13,272 bases of DNA from JAVZLH01 sp038883475 (lineage in GTDB: Archaea > Thermoproteota > Bathyarchaeia > Bathyarchaeales > Bathycorpusculaceae), in contig JAVZMA010000026.1 in NCBI GenBank assembly GCA_038883475.1, positions 1 to 13,272 on the forward strand, read 5' to 3'. The notes below the pieces were generated by a model, which saw only the letters and a program-made list of their open reading frames with translations, did not search any database and was not told the DNA's origin. Positions 1 to 5,808 of this stretch are shown here, in pieces. The translations under genes and the position numbers were made by a program. How positions within the stretch are numbered: position 1 is the stretch's first letter; every line of letters begins with the position of its first letter.

Positions 1-393
1 CTTTGTTTCAACTTCAATCCATTTAATGCCAAATCTTTGAAAAGCTTCCTTCCATTGATTATAACGTCCAAGAAACTTTGCAAGGTTGCCTAAACTTGCC
101 ATTGCCATTCTGCGTTTGCCTTCACTTAACAATGAAATTTCACTTAAATCGCCATTAAAAAGGCAATGCTGGTAACGTCTTGCATAATGCCATAAGTCTT
201 TAGCGTAATGTTCACTTTTATCTTTGCTTAACCATTCCTTAAACGCATTCCAATTAACAGAGTGGTTCAGCGGGGGCGGAGTCGTAACATTAATAAAATG
301 CGAAGCGTCATCATAACAAAGGCGCGGCGATGACGACTCTGGCCCCGCTGAACCCCATAATGATTGGGATCTTGAGTGCGAAGAGCCCGCCTC
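1..393 (-). CDS. Archaeal tyrosine recombinase (integrase), N-terminal fragment, runs off left edge
   Basis: The minus strand is open for 131 codons from just after the KH-gene stop to the window edge. The last ~85 residues have the character of the N-terminal core-binding region of archaeal phage-type integrases: a helical segment with HYAKDLWHYARRY, then GDLSEISLLSEGKRRMAM, then LAKFLGRYNQWKEAF and FGIKW. I recognise this pattern from TACK-archaeal integrases; no search was run. The catalytic domain (Arg, His-x-x-Arg, Tyr) would lie beyond the window, so activity cannot be judged. The leader reads LWGSAGPESSSPRLCYDD and is partly encoded by an inverted repeat. No in-frame ATG, GTG or TTG precedes the conserved region; the first TTG is deep inside it. 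It may therefore use an unusual start such as CTG or ATT, be a start-less part left by integration, or be a pseudogene. Confidence 0.62.
264..354. repeat. GC-rich imperfect inverted repeat inside the integrase leader
   Basis: The arm at 264-285 begins GGTTCAGCGGGG and ends GAGTCGT. The arm at 333-354 is its reverse complement with two mismatches in 22 positions. The 47-base spacer is AT-richer and holds a competing 7-bp pairing, CGTCATC at 306-312 with GATGACG at 329-335. Local GC content is clearly higher than in the flanks. It could be a recombinase binding or crossover region, or an RNA hairpin over the integrase start. It does not fold as a tRNA. Confidence 0.7.
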
Positions 394-975
394 TCATCTT
401 TCTTCTGGTGGCTTCTCCCACAATTCTAGCATTCGCTTTTTAAGCTCACCGCGTTTTCTGTGGAGAAACCTATAAACTGTGCTGTGTTGGCTTCCTCGAA
501 TCAGCATTTGAATTGCTTCCCTTGCTATTTGCGTTTGCTCAACGTCGCCTATTATGCTAACCGTGTGCCCGTAGACAGCCACGTTAGTGTTTGTTAACTC
601 TTCAATTATTCGACGGGTTTTTCCATCCATCCCTATTATTCGTCCCTTAACTCGCCTAATGTCTGATTCGGATCTTCCACAGAAATCCCTCAAGTCTATA
701 ACGTCTAAAAGGGCATTTTCGTCTCGAATTAAGCGGAAGGCGTGTTCAGGCGAGAAACCTCTTCCAATGGCTGTTACAACATCTTTGGCTTTGAAAAGCA
801 GTGAGGGGTCTTCTGCTTTTTCCGTCAACGTAACAGCAACATCTCCAGTTGCACTGTCGATCTGAAGCTCAACCCTAAGCTTTTCTTCAATGCCCCTTTT
901 CACAGCGCCTTCTGGACCAATTAATACGCCGATTCTTTCTTTTGGAATTTTAAGAAATGCGCTAGGTCTCGCCAT
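394..975 (-). CDS. Two-KH-domain RNA-binding protein, archaeal Dim2/Pno1 (Krr1-like) family
   Basis: The 193-residue protein has two KH domains. The first (about residues 8-75) carries the loop VLIGPEG, with GPEG as the G-x-x-G. The second (about 108-165) carries RIIGMDGKTRRIIEE, with GMDG as the G-x-x-G. A basic C-terminal helix follows (HRKRGELKKRM). This is the archaeal relative of eukaryotic Dim2/Pno1, which acts in maturation of the small ribosomal subunit near the 3' end of its rRNA. I chose the ATG at 975 because it places KH1 about ten residues in, as is usual, and overlaps the RIO1 end by 14 bases, implying translational coupling. An ATG at 1005 would add ten residues (MKNVIGWLLA) without a clear ribosome binding site. 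The operon aIF1A-RIO1-KH fits a ribosome assembly role. Confidence 0.93.
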   Translation of the reverse strand: MARPSAFLKIPKERIGVLIGPEGAVKRGIEEKLRVELQIDSATGDVAVTLTEKAEDPSLLFKAKDVVTAIGRGFSPEHAFRLIRDENALLDVIDLRDFCGRSESDIRRVKGRIIGMDGKTRRIIEELTNTNVAVYGHTVSIIGDVEQTQIAREAIQMLIRGSQHSTVYRFLHRKRGELKKRMLELWEKPPEER

Positions 976-1759
976 AGCCAGTAACCATCCTATAACATTC
1001 TTCAACTGAATGAACCTTAACGCCGAGCTTGCTAAAAAACTTGTTTAAGTTGTTTAAATCCCTGTAAAGCAGAAAGGTGGCCATTGGATGCGACAGCGGA
1101 ACAGCTTGTGACATGTCAAAAAGCACCGGGCGCCCCTTCCAAATCATCACGTTATATTCGCTTATGTCTCCGTGGACAAGTTCAGCCTTACGATAAAGCC
1201 TCTGCAAATAGCCCAAAAGCGTCTTGTAGACGCGCTCCGGATTTTTCGGTGGTTCCTCCTTCATTGAGGGAGCGCAAACACCGTTTTTCCCTATAAACTC
1301 CATTATGAGCACGTTGTTTTTCACGGCTATTGGTTTTGGAACCTTAACCTTTGCCGCCATTGCCTGTTCCAGATTCTTGAATTCTTTTTGAGCCCACGCA
1401 AAAATTAACGAGCGTGTGTCTCGTCTAACGCCTTTAAACCTCGGGTCGCCCTCTATATATTTTAGAAGGCCTTTGCGAAACTCCGCTGAAACAGTCAAGT
1501 AAATCTTAATTGCCAACTCGTTTCCGTCTTTGTCTTTGCCCCAGTAAACCCGTGATTCCTTTCCAGCTTTGACAACGCCGTGAATTTCGCTTATGGTGCC
1601 CTTGTTCAGAAAGTCGTAGATAACCATAAGCGTGGAGCGGTCGAAAACTTCTTCCAAAACCTCATATTCTTCGCTCCGTTTTTCCTTCATTAACTGTTCA
1701 ACTTCATATTCTTTCTCTTCTTTCAGAAGTCTTTTCTTAACCCGCTCTCGAAAAGACAA
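962..1759 (-). CDS. rio1: RIO1-family atypical serine kinase/ATPase
   Basis: The 265-residue protein shows the RIO kinase pattern in order: a basic, charged N-terminal helix; the ATP loop AGKESRVYWG (65-74); the lysine in AIKIY (K85); the catalytic loop LVHGDISEYN (D198, N203); the metal-binding FDMSQAV (D215); and the RDLNNLNKFF stretch (233-242) typical of RIO1. RIO1 proteins act as ATPase switches in late small-subunit maturation. The start is a TTG at 1757-1759 with a weak GGTAA ribosome binding site just upstream; no upstream ATG fits. It lies 15 bases after the aIF1A stop and overlaps the KH gene, so the three are probably one transcript. All key residues are present. Confidence 0.95.
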   Translation of the reverse strand: MSFRERVKKRLLKEEKEYEVEQLMKEKRSEEYEVLEEVFDRSTLMVIYDFLNKGTISEIHGVVKAGKESRVYWGKDKDGNELAIKIYLTVSAEFRKGLLKYIEGDPRFKGVRRDTRSLIFAWAQKEFKNLEQAMAAKVKVPKPIAVKNNVLIMEFIGKNGVCAPSMKEEPPKNPERVYKTLLGYLQRLYRKAELVHGDISEYNVMIWKGRPVLFDMSQAVPLSHPMATFLLYRDLNNLNKFFSKLGVKVHSVEECYRMVTGYGET

Positions 1760-1774
1760 TTACCTATCACACAG

Positions 1775-2080
1775 CTAAATTGTTAAATACCCTTTTTTGC
1801 GGAGCCACTCAGCCTGCGAGTGAGTGTAACGCCAAATTAAGTCGCCGCGGCTTTCAGATTGAAAATCCCATGGAGAAACCAGAACAACGTCGCCTTCTCT
1901 TATCCACACCCTTCGCTTCATCTTGCCGCGGATACGACATAAACGCTCACGCCCGTCTTGGCACTTAACGAGAACACGGTCAAAACCAAGCAGTTTAACG
2001 GCTACGCCTAAAACATCGTTTTCTGATGGAAGCACCATCTCGCTTAACTCTTCTTCGGTTATGACTTTCTTCTTACCCAA
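1775..2080 (-). CDS. eif1A: Translation initiation factor aIF1A
   Basis: The 101-residue protein matches the eIF1A/IF1 OB-fold family over its whole length: a short basic tail, VLGVAVKLLGFDRVLVKCQDG, then RIRGKMKRRVWIREGD, and the C-terminal helix SQAEWLRKKGYL. It binds the small subunit at the A site and helps assemble the initiator tRNA complex. The start is TTG at 2078-2080, preceded at good spacing by GGGGTG, so the TTG is well supported. It is the first gene of the aIF1A-RIO1-KH operon. Confidence 0.96.
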   Translation of the reverse strand: MGKKKVITEEELSEMVLPSENDVLGVAVKLLGFDRVLVKCQDGRERLCRIRGKMKRRVWIREGDVVLVSPWDFQSESRGDLIWRYTHSQAEWLRKKGYLTI

Positions 2081-2100
2081 TCAAGCACCCCAAAGGCTTC

Positions 2101-2131
2101 CCTTAAAAGATGGTTAATCCCCCTTAAAAGC
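2101..2131 (-). promoter_or_regulatory. Possible promoter of the aIF1A operon
   Basis: On the minus strand the stretch upstream of the aIF1A start contains two copies of CTTTTAAGG about 20 bases apart. The distal copy is about 45 bases from the TTG, a sensible distance for an archaeal TATA element with a short leader. The proximal copy lies only about 21-29 bases upstream and would give a leaderless message. Assignment is by motif and distance only. Confidence 0.3.
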
Positions 2132-2305
2132 ATGCTCATTTTCCACAATTAAAGAATCAAGATTAAAGTATACTAAAGAGGCAATGAAATGGCGTGCAAC
2201 CAGCATCCTAAACTTTTACCATTTTAAGGCAGAAGAATAAGTAACATTAAAACAAATCAAAGTCCACACAAAAGCTTTTAACATTGTTTGGAATGCAAAG
2301 GAACA

Positions 2306-2941
2306 ATGTCCGACGAACTTGAAACACCACCGGAACCGCGCGAAATAGGCAAGCACAGAGATAAAATTGTTAATGGGCCAATTATCCACACACTTGTTTG
2401 GTTGGGGGCTCCCCCTCTTGTAAATCAGCTTGTAGTTGTAACCTATAACGTAGCTGACACCTACTGGATACTGCGCTTTGGGGGTTGGGTGGGGCAAAGT
2501 TTAGAGGCAAAAACCGAAAAGGGCTAGAGAAGTTGCCTACAAATCAGCTATTCTAATATTTGTTCTTATGATGATAGTAGCTTGCACGGTCTATCCATTT
2601 AGGAGGAACATCGCCGACATCTTGCGGATGACCCGAACATATTAGATGAATCTGACACGCTCCTCCTGATTTTGCTGCCGACGCTTCCGTTTTTCGGATT
2701 ATATATGGTCGCCATGTCCACTGGAAGAGGGTCTGGACACACACGCTTTCCAACGGCTGTTGGGATACTGAGGCTTTGGGGAATAAGAATAGTTTTAGGT
2801 TATTTCCTAGCCTTCACCTTTGCAATGGGTTCTCTTGGAATTTGGTTGGCCATTTCGTTAAGCAATGTTATTGGAGGAATTGTTACCATTCTCTGGATAA
2901 AATATGGAAACTGGGCTAAAGCCATAGTTAAAAATGAATAA
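2306..2941 (+). pseudogene. MATE-family efflux transporter, decayed
   Basis: Three pieces of one MATE (multidrug and toxin extrusion) protein lie in order. The N-terminal part has NGPIIHTLVWLGAPPLVNQL and YNVADTYW, the first transmembrane helix. After a junction near 2470-2490 the frame resumes in the second half of the family as VGQSLEAKTE, then, in another frame, RAREVAYKSAILIF and ACTVYPFRRNIAD. From about 2621 the first frame returns with ADDPNILDESD, PFFGLYMVAMSTGRGSGHT and a terminal hydrophobic region ending IKYGNWAKAI. An extra base in the A/G run at 2516-2523 and a missing base near 2619-2624 explain the two frame changes. About 210 codons remain of a family usually near 450, so roughly half is lost between helix 1 and the second half. 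The start used is ATG 2306; a TTG at 2288 is in frame. Not functional as read. Confidence 0.88.
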
Positions 2942-3226
2942 CTAAAGTTTTATTATTTGGGCGTGCGGTATTCCTTCAATGTTTAGCACTGCTTCTGGGT
3001 GCACGTATCCCCTTTCAATGGCTTTATGCACGACGTTTTTCCCAATCATGTTGACTATGTTTGAGTTTTCTATCATGTCAATCGCCTCATCTATGTTTAC
3101 TTTTGTGCCTTTGTAAAACTCCTCTTTAACATGAAAGGTTATTTTTCCTTCACGCAGCGTTTTTCCAAGTATTTCGCAATCGCATATGGCTAAAAGCACG
3201 TTTCCGCCGATTTTTCTGAGATTCAT
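2942..3226 (-). CDS. DUF424 family protein
   Basis: The small protein of 94 residues matches the archaeal DUF424 family: NVLLAICDCEILGKTLREG, a strand-rich middle with VKEEFYKG, the helix SNIVNMIGKNVVHKAIERG, and the ending IEGIPHAQIIKL, where the GxPHAQ motif is characteristic. Its biochemical role is not established; its position 25 bases after aIF2-beta suggests a link to translation. I chose ATG 3226, preceded by GGAAGTG at a short distance. A TTG at 3238 is in frame and would add four residues, so the start is uncertain. Its stop abuts the end of the MATE remnant on the other strand with no gap. Confidence 0.9.
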   Translation of the reverse strand: MNLRKIGGNVLLAICDCEILGKTLREGKITFHVKEEFYKGTKVNIDEAIDMIENSNIVNMIGKNVVHKAIERGYVHPEAVLNIEGIPHAQIIKL

Positions 3227-3251
3227 ATACACTTCCAATTGGAGGACGCTC

Positions 3252-3662
3252 TCATAGTTGTCTTACTGAGGATTTTGCGCCACATGCTTCGCAGACAAGG
3301 AAGGATAAGCGTTTTTCCTTCACGATTCTTGTGTCTGGGCGCTTACAAACTGGGCATATCACAAAACTTTCGATGTATCTTTGGATTAATCTTTCAAAGG
3401 TTTCTCGCGAAAATTTTCCTTGGAAGATAACCCTTGACTCATGCACTGTTGCAGCCGTAGCCATCTCGCGAGTTAAAAACTTCAAAATATGCTGCAAATC
3501 ACGGTTTAAGATGTCAGCCACATCATTAAGATTGTAGATTACGGTGCGCATTCCAATTGTTGAATGCTGCAGCCTAGGCAGTTCCAAACGTTCCCGTTTC
3601 GAAGCAACTTCTGGAATTTGGGTGCGCGCCCTCTTCAGCAGTTCCTCATAGTCATACTTCAT
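3252..3662 (-). CDS. eif2b: Translation initiation factor aIF2, beta subunit
   Basis: The 136-residue protein has the three expected parts. The N-terminal helix (DYEELLKRARTQIPEV) binds the gamma subunit in this family. The central alpha-beta domain follows (RTVIYNLNDVADILNRD through RVIFQGKFSRETFERLIQRYI). The C-terminal zinc ribbon has CPVC and CEAC (C103, C106, C124, C127 from this start). It is part of the aIF2 complex that brings initiator Met-tRNA to the ribosome. ATG at 3660-3662 is preferred; an adjacent TTG (3663-3665) is in frame. GGAG lies nine bases upstream of the ATG and six upstream of the TTG, so either is possible. It pairs with DUF424 downstream. Confidence 0.96.
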   Translation of the reverse strand: MKYDYEELLKRARTQIPEVASKRERLELPRLQHSTIGMRTVIYNLNDVADILNRDLQHILKFLTREMATAATVHESRVIFQGKFSRETFERLIQRYIESFVICPVCKRPDTRIVKEKRLSFLVCEACGAKSSVRQL

Positions 3663-3696
3663 CAATTATTTCTCCAAAGAACATAGATGCAGCAAA

Positions 3697-3710
3697 GTAT
3701 TTATTTTTTA
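3697..3710 (-). promoter_or_regulatory. Possible TATA element for aIF2-beta
   Basis: The minus strand reads TAAAAAATAAATAC here, an AT block about 35-48 bases upstream of the aIF2-beta start in an 84-base gap after the zinc-ribbon membrane gene. Distance and composition fit an archaeal TATA box; no further evidence. Confidence 0.35.
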
Positions 3711-3749
3711 ATTCAAAAATGGGCGATTACGGTCGATCGTATAGCCTAA

Positions 3750-4196
3750 TTAGCCTTGTTTAGCTCCGCACTCTGGGCATTCTTCAGAAGCTATGGGAAT
3801 TTCCTTGCCGCAGTTAGGACACTTCTTTAAGAATGCGCTTGGCGTCTGCGCGATAGTCGAAGTTGTTTCAGGTGGAGCAGACAAGCATAAGATGCCTCCT
3901 ATAATTCCCAGTATTCCACCAATTGCGCCGATTATTCCGCCAATAAAAATTATTGAGGATAAAAGCCCAATTATTCCCGCTACCAATACAATGACTGCGT
4001 CTTTAACAAGTATTAATATGATGCCGCAGACCATGTCCAGCAAAACTCCTAAGATAATTATAAGACTTAGAAAAGGCGGAATCCATCCAACTGGTCCCAT
4101 TAAAGCCGAAAGGATAATCAAACTGAATATCAAACCGACAAAAAGCAACGCTCCACCTACGATGGAAAGTACTCGACCAGTTTCCTTCGTTCCCAT
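3750..4196 (-). CDS. Small multi-pass membrane protein with C-terminal zinc ribbon
   Basis: The 148-residue protein is not assigned to a named family. Its first ~105 residues are almost wholly hydrophobic, with likely membrane segments near 9-32, 38-64 and 67-105. The last of these is very rich in glycine and isoleucine (FIGGIIGAIGGILGIIGG). A short linker follows, then a zinc-ribbon knuckle pair CPNCGKEIPIASEECPECG (C126, C129, C140, C143). Such tails are usually cytosolic and used for protein or nucleic-acid contacts, so the protein may anchor a partner at the membrane; that is inference. ATG 4196 is supported by GGTG six bases before it. It lies upstream of aIF2-beta on the same strand but has its own gap, so co-transcription is uncertain. 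Confidence 0.82.
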   Translation of the reverse strand: MGTKETGRVLSIVGGALLFVGLIFSLIILSALMGPVGWIPPFLSLIIILGVLLDMVCGIILILVKDAVIVLVAGIIGLLSSIIFIGGIIGAIGGILGIIGGILCLSAPPETTSTIAQTPSAFLKKCPNCGKEIPIASEECPECGAKQG

Positions 4197-4285
4197 TCAA
4201 AACACCTTGTTCTACAATAAAATAGGCGCGTTTTATGATAAAAAACTATCTGCCTTCACGGTTTTCTATATCATTTGCTTTAAGG

Positions 4286-4316
4286 TTTATAATTAAAGAA
4301 AACCTAAGATGGTTTT
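4286..4316 (+). promoter_or_regulatory. Promoter and small palindromes upstream of the adenosyltransferase gene
   Basis: TTTATAATTA at 4286-4295 is a good archaeal TATA-like box about 33 bases before the ATG at 4328, predicting a start of transcription near 4312-4318. Just downstream, AAAACC (4299-4304) and GGTTTT (4311-4316) form a six-base inverted repeat with a six-base loop, followed by AACC that can also pair with GGTT. This could be an operator, but the sequence is AT-rich and short. Confidence 0.4.
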
Positions 4317-4327
4317 AACCAAAAGAG

Positions 4328-4849
4328 ATGACGATAATGGGTTATATTTATCTTTACACGGGAACTGGAGCGGGGAAAACCACTAACGCTTTGGGTTTGG
4401 CTTTACGTTCTATCGGGCATAAAAGAAAGGTTGTCATAATCCAGTTTTTAAAATGGTGGAAGAACACTGGCGAATATAAAATTCGAAAGATGCTTGCGCC
4501 ATACTATGAAATCCATCAGTTTGGACGCAGGGGATGGCATGGACTAAGCAACTTAGGCGAAGAAGATAGGAAAATGGCAAAAAAGGCATTGAAATTTGCT
4601 GAAAAAATTGTCAAAGAAAAGAAGCCGCACCTCCTAGTTTTGGACGAAATCAACTTGGCATTGCATTGTAAGCTCTTAGACGTAAACGAAGTTTTAGATT
4701 TCCTAAGCAAGATTCCCAAGAAGACAGATATTGTTTTAACTGGAAGATTTGCCCCAAAAGAACTCATAGACAGAGCGGAATTTGTAAACGAAATTGTAGA
4801 TATTAAGCATCCGAAGGAAACGGTTACAACGAAGGGAATACAATATTAA
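4328..4849 (+). CDS. cobO: Corrinoid adenosyltransferase, CobA/CobO/BtuR family
   Basis: The 173-residue protein carries the family signature: the P-loop YTGTGAGKTTNALGLALR (10-27), QFLKWW (39-44), LLVLDEINLAL (102-111), VLTGRFAPKELIDRAEFVNEI (136-156) and the ending KGIQY. It transfers an adenosyl group from ATP to reduced cobalt in corrinoids, making the coenzyme form of vitamin B12, in the cytoplasm. The P-loop has alanine (TGAGKT) where many homologues have a lysine-containing loop (GKGKT), but it still fits G-x-x-x-x-G-K-T. ATG 4328 and ATG 4337 are both possible; the second gives MGYIYLYTG. No other cobalamin gene is in view. The coiled-coil gene follows 41 bases later on the same strand. 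Confidence 0.92.
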   Translation: MTIMGYIYLYTGTGAGKTTNALGLALRSIGHKRKVVIIQFLKWWKNTGEYKIRKMLAPYYEIHQFGRRGWHGLSNLGEEDRKMAKKALKFAEKIVKEKKPHLLVLDEINLALHCKLLDVNEVLDFLSKIPKKTDIVLTGRFAPKELIDRAEFVNEIVDIKHPKETVTTKGIQY

Positions 4850-4890
4850 TTAACCTTGACGAAACCTCAAAAACTACGGGGAAAGGGATA

Positions 4891-5766
4891 TTGGCTGAGC
4901 AACAAAGGACGCAGAAAATCGAGGAATTAAAACGAAAACTTTCAAGTTTAAGAGAACAAGCAAGCAAGTTAAAAGCCGAATTGAACGAACTCGCAGAAAA
5001 AAGAGACAAATTTAACGAGCAGTTTCAAGGTCTACGCTTAGAAATAGCTCAACTAAAAAAGGAGAGAAACGAATTTAATGAAACAGTGAAAAGGCTGAAA
5101 CAGCAGCGAGACGAAGCAAGAGCCAAAGCTCAAGAAAAACGTAGAGAATTGAGAAAGTTAAGCCAAGAAATTAAAGCTTTAAACGGAAAAAAGCCTCCCA
5201 AAAGCCCTCAAGCCCTCAAAAAAGAGCTTGAAGACATCGAATGGAAAATCCAGACAACACCTCTGGACCTAAAAGAGGAAAAGAAACTTGTGGAGCACGC
5301 TGGAAAACTAGAAGCCAAACTGAACATCTACAGAAAACTCGACCAGTTAAAACAGAAAAGCATTGAACTCCAAACCGAAATAAAAGCCCTCGAGGCTGAA
5401 GGCAATCTTTGCCACGAAAAATTGGAGGAAAACGCGCGAAAAAGCCGAGAAACCCACGAGAAGATGCTGGAAAAAATCAACGAATCAAAGAAAATAAAAA
5501 GCGAGGCTGATGCCTTACACAATCTCCTTCTACAAGCAAGGGAAAGGATTAAACCAGTTCAAGAAGAAATCATGAAAATCTTAAATGAAATGGCGCAGTT
5601 GAAAATGGAAATGAGAGAGGAGGAAGAAAAGAAAAAGAGGGCAAGCGAAGAAGCCCTTCGAGAAAAACTTGAAAAAGAGGCGAGGGAAAAATTGAAGCGA
5701 GGCGAAAAACTAAGCTGGGAGGAGTTTCAACTTCTAGCGCATAAAGAAGATGAAACGCAAGATTAA
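4891..5766 (+). CDS. Archaeal coiled-coil protein of unknown function
   Basis: The 291-residue protein is extremely rich in Lys, Glu, Leu, Gln and Arg, with heptad-like spacing over nearly its full length. Coiled-coil segments run about 5-95 and 108-265, separated by a break at NGKKPPKSPQAL (98-109). It has one cysteine, no membrane segment and no signal peptide. Archaeal homologues of this type are sometimes labelled phosphoserine phosphatase-like or SMC-like on composition alone; no catalytic motif supports that here. The C-terminal part, RGEKLSWEEFQLLAHKED, looks less coiled and may be a docking tail. The start is TTG at 4891, with AAAGGGATA directly before it. It lies 42 bases ahead of the DUF373 gene, and a shared transcript is likely. 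Confidence 0.85.
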   Translation: MAEQQRTQKIEELKRKLSSLREQASKLKAELNELAEKRDKFNEQFQGLRLEIAQLKKERNEFNETVKRLKQQRDEARAKAQEKRRELRKLSQEIKALNGKKPPKSPQALKKELEDIEWKIQTTPLDLKEEKKLVEHAGKLEAKLNIYRKLDQLKQKSIELQTEIKALEAEGNLCHEKLEENARKSRETHEKMLEKINESKKIKSEADALHNLLLQARERIKPVQEEIMKILNEMAQLKMEMREEEEKKKRASEEALREKLEKEAREKLKRGEKLSWEEFQLLAHKEDETQD

Positions 5767-5808
5767 AATGAAAACGGTATAGATAACTATTGGAGAACAG
5801 AGGAAAAA

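Noticed and set aside
327..351. C/D-box guide RNA (a GCGATGA then CTGA)
   Set aside because: The C box has a mismatch, there is no matching C'/D' pair, and the segment lies within the translated integrase frame.
264..354. tRNA gene or tRNA-derived attachment site
   Set aside because: Stem-rich and GC-rich, but no anticodon or T-arm consensus could be placed and the arms are too far apart for a tRNA acceptor stem.
2118..2287. Small RNA or short gene in the gap between aIF1A and the MATE remnant
   Set aside because: No open frame with a ribosome site and no stable inverted repeat was seen; it is AT-rich spacer apart from the putative promoter beside it.
2216..2497. Minus-strand open frame of 93 codons
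   Set aside because: It is antisense to the N-terminal part of the MATE remnant, which has clear family sequence; it also spans the intergenic gap without a ribosome site.
3793..4296. Plus-strand open frame of 167 codons, proline- and isoleucine-rich
   Set aside because: It is the antisense of the zinc-ribbon membrane protein, whose strand has a Shine-Dalgarno site and a clear four-cysteine ribbon. The proline richness mirrors the glycine codons on the other strand.
4891..5766. SMC/Rad50-type ATPase or phosphoserine phosphatase
   Set aside because: Only coiled-coil composition is present; there are no Walker motifs, no hinge and no DxDxT phosphatase motif.
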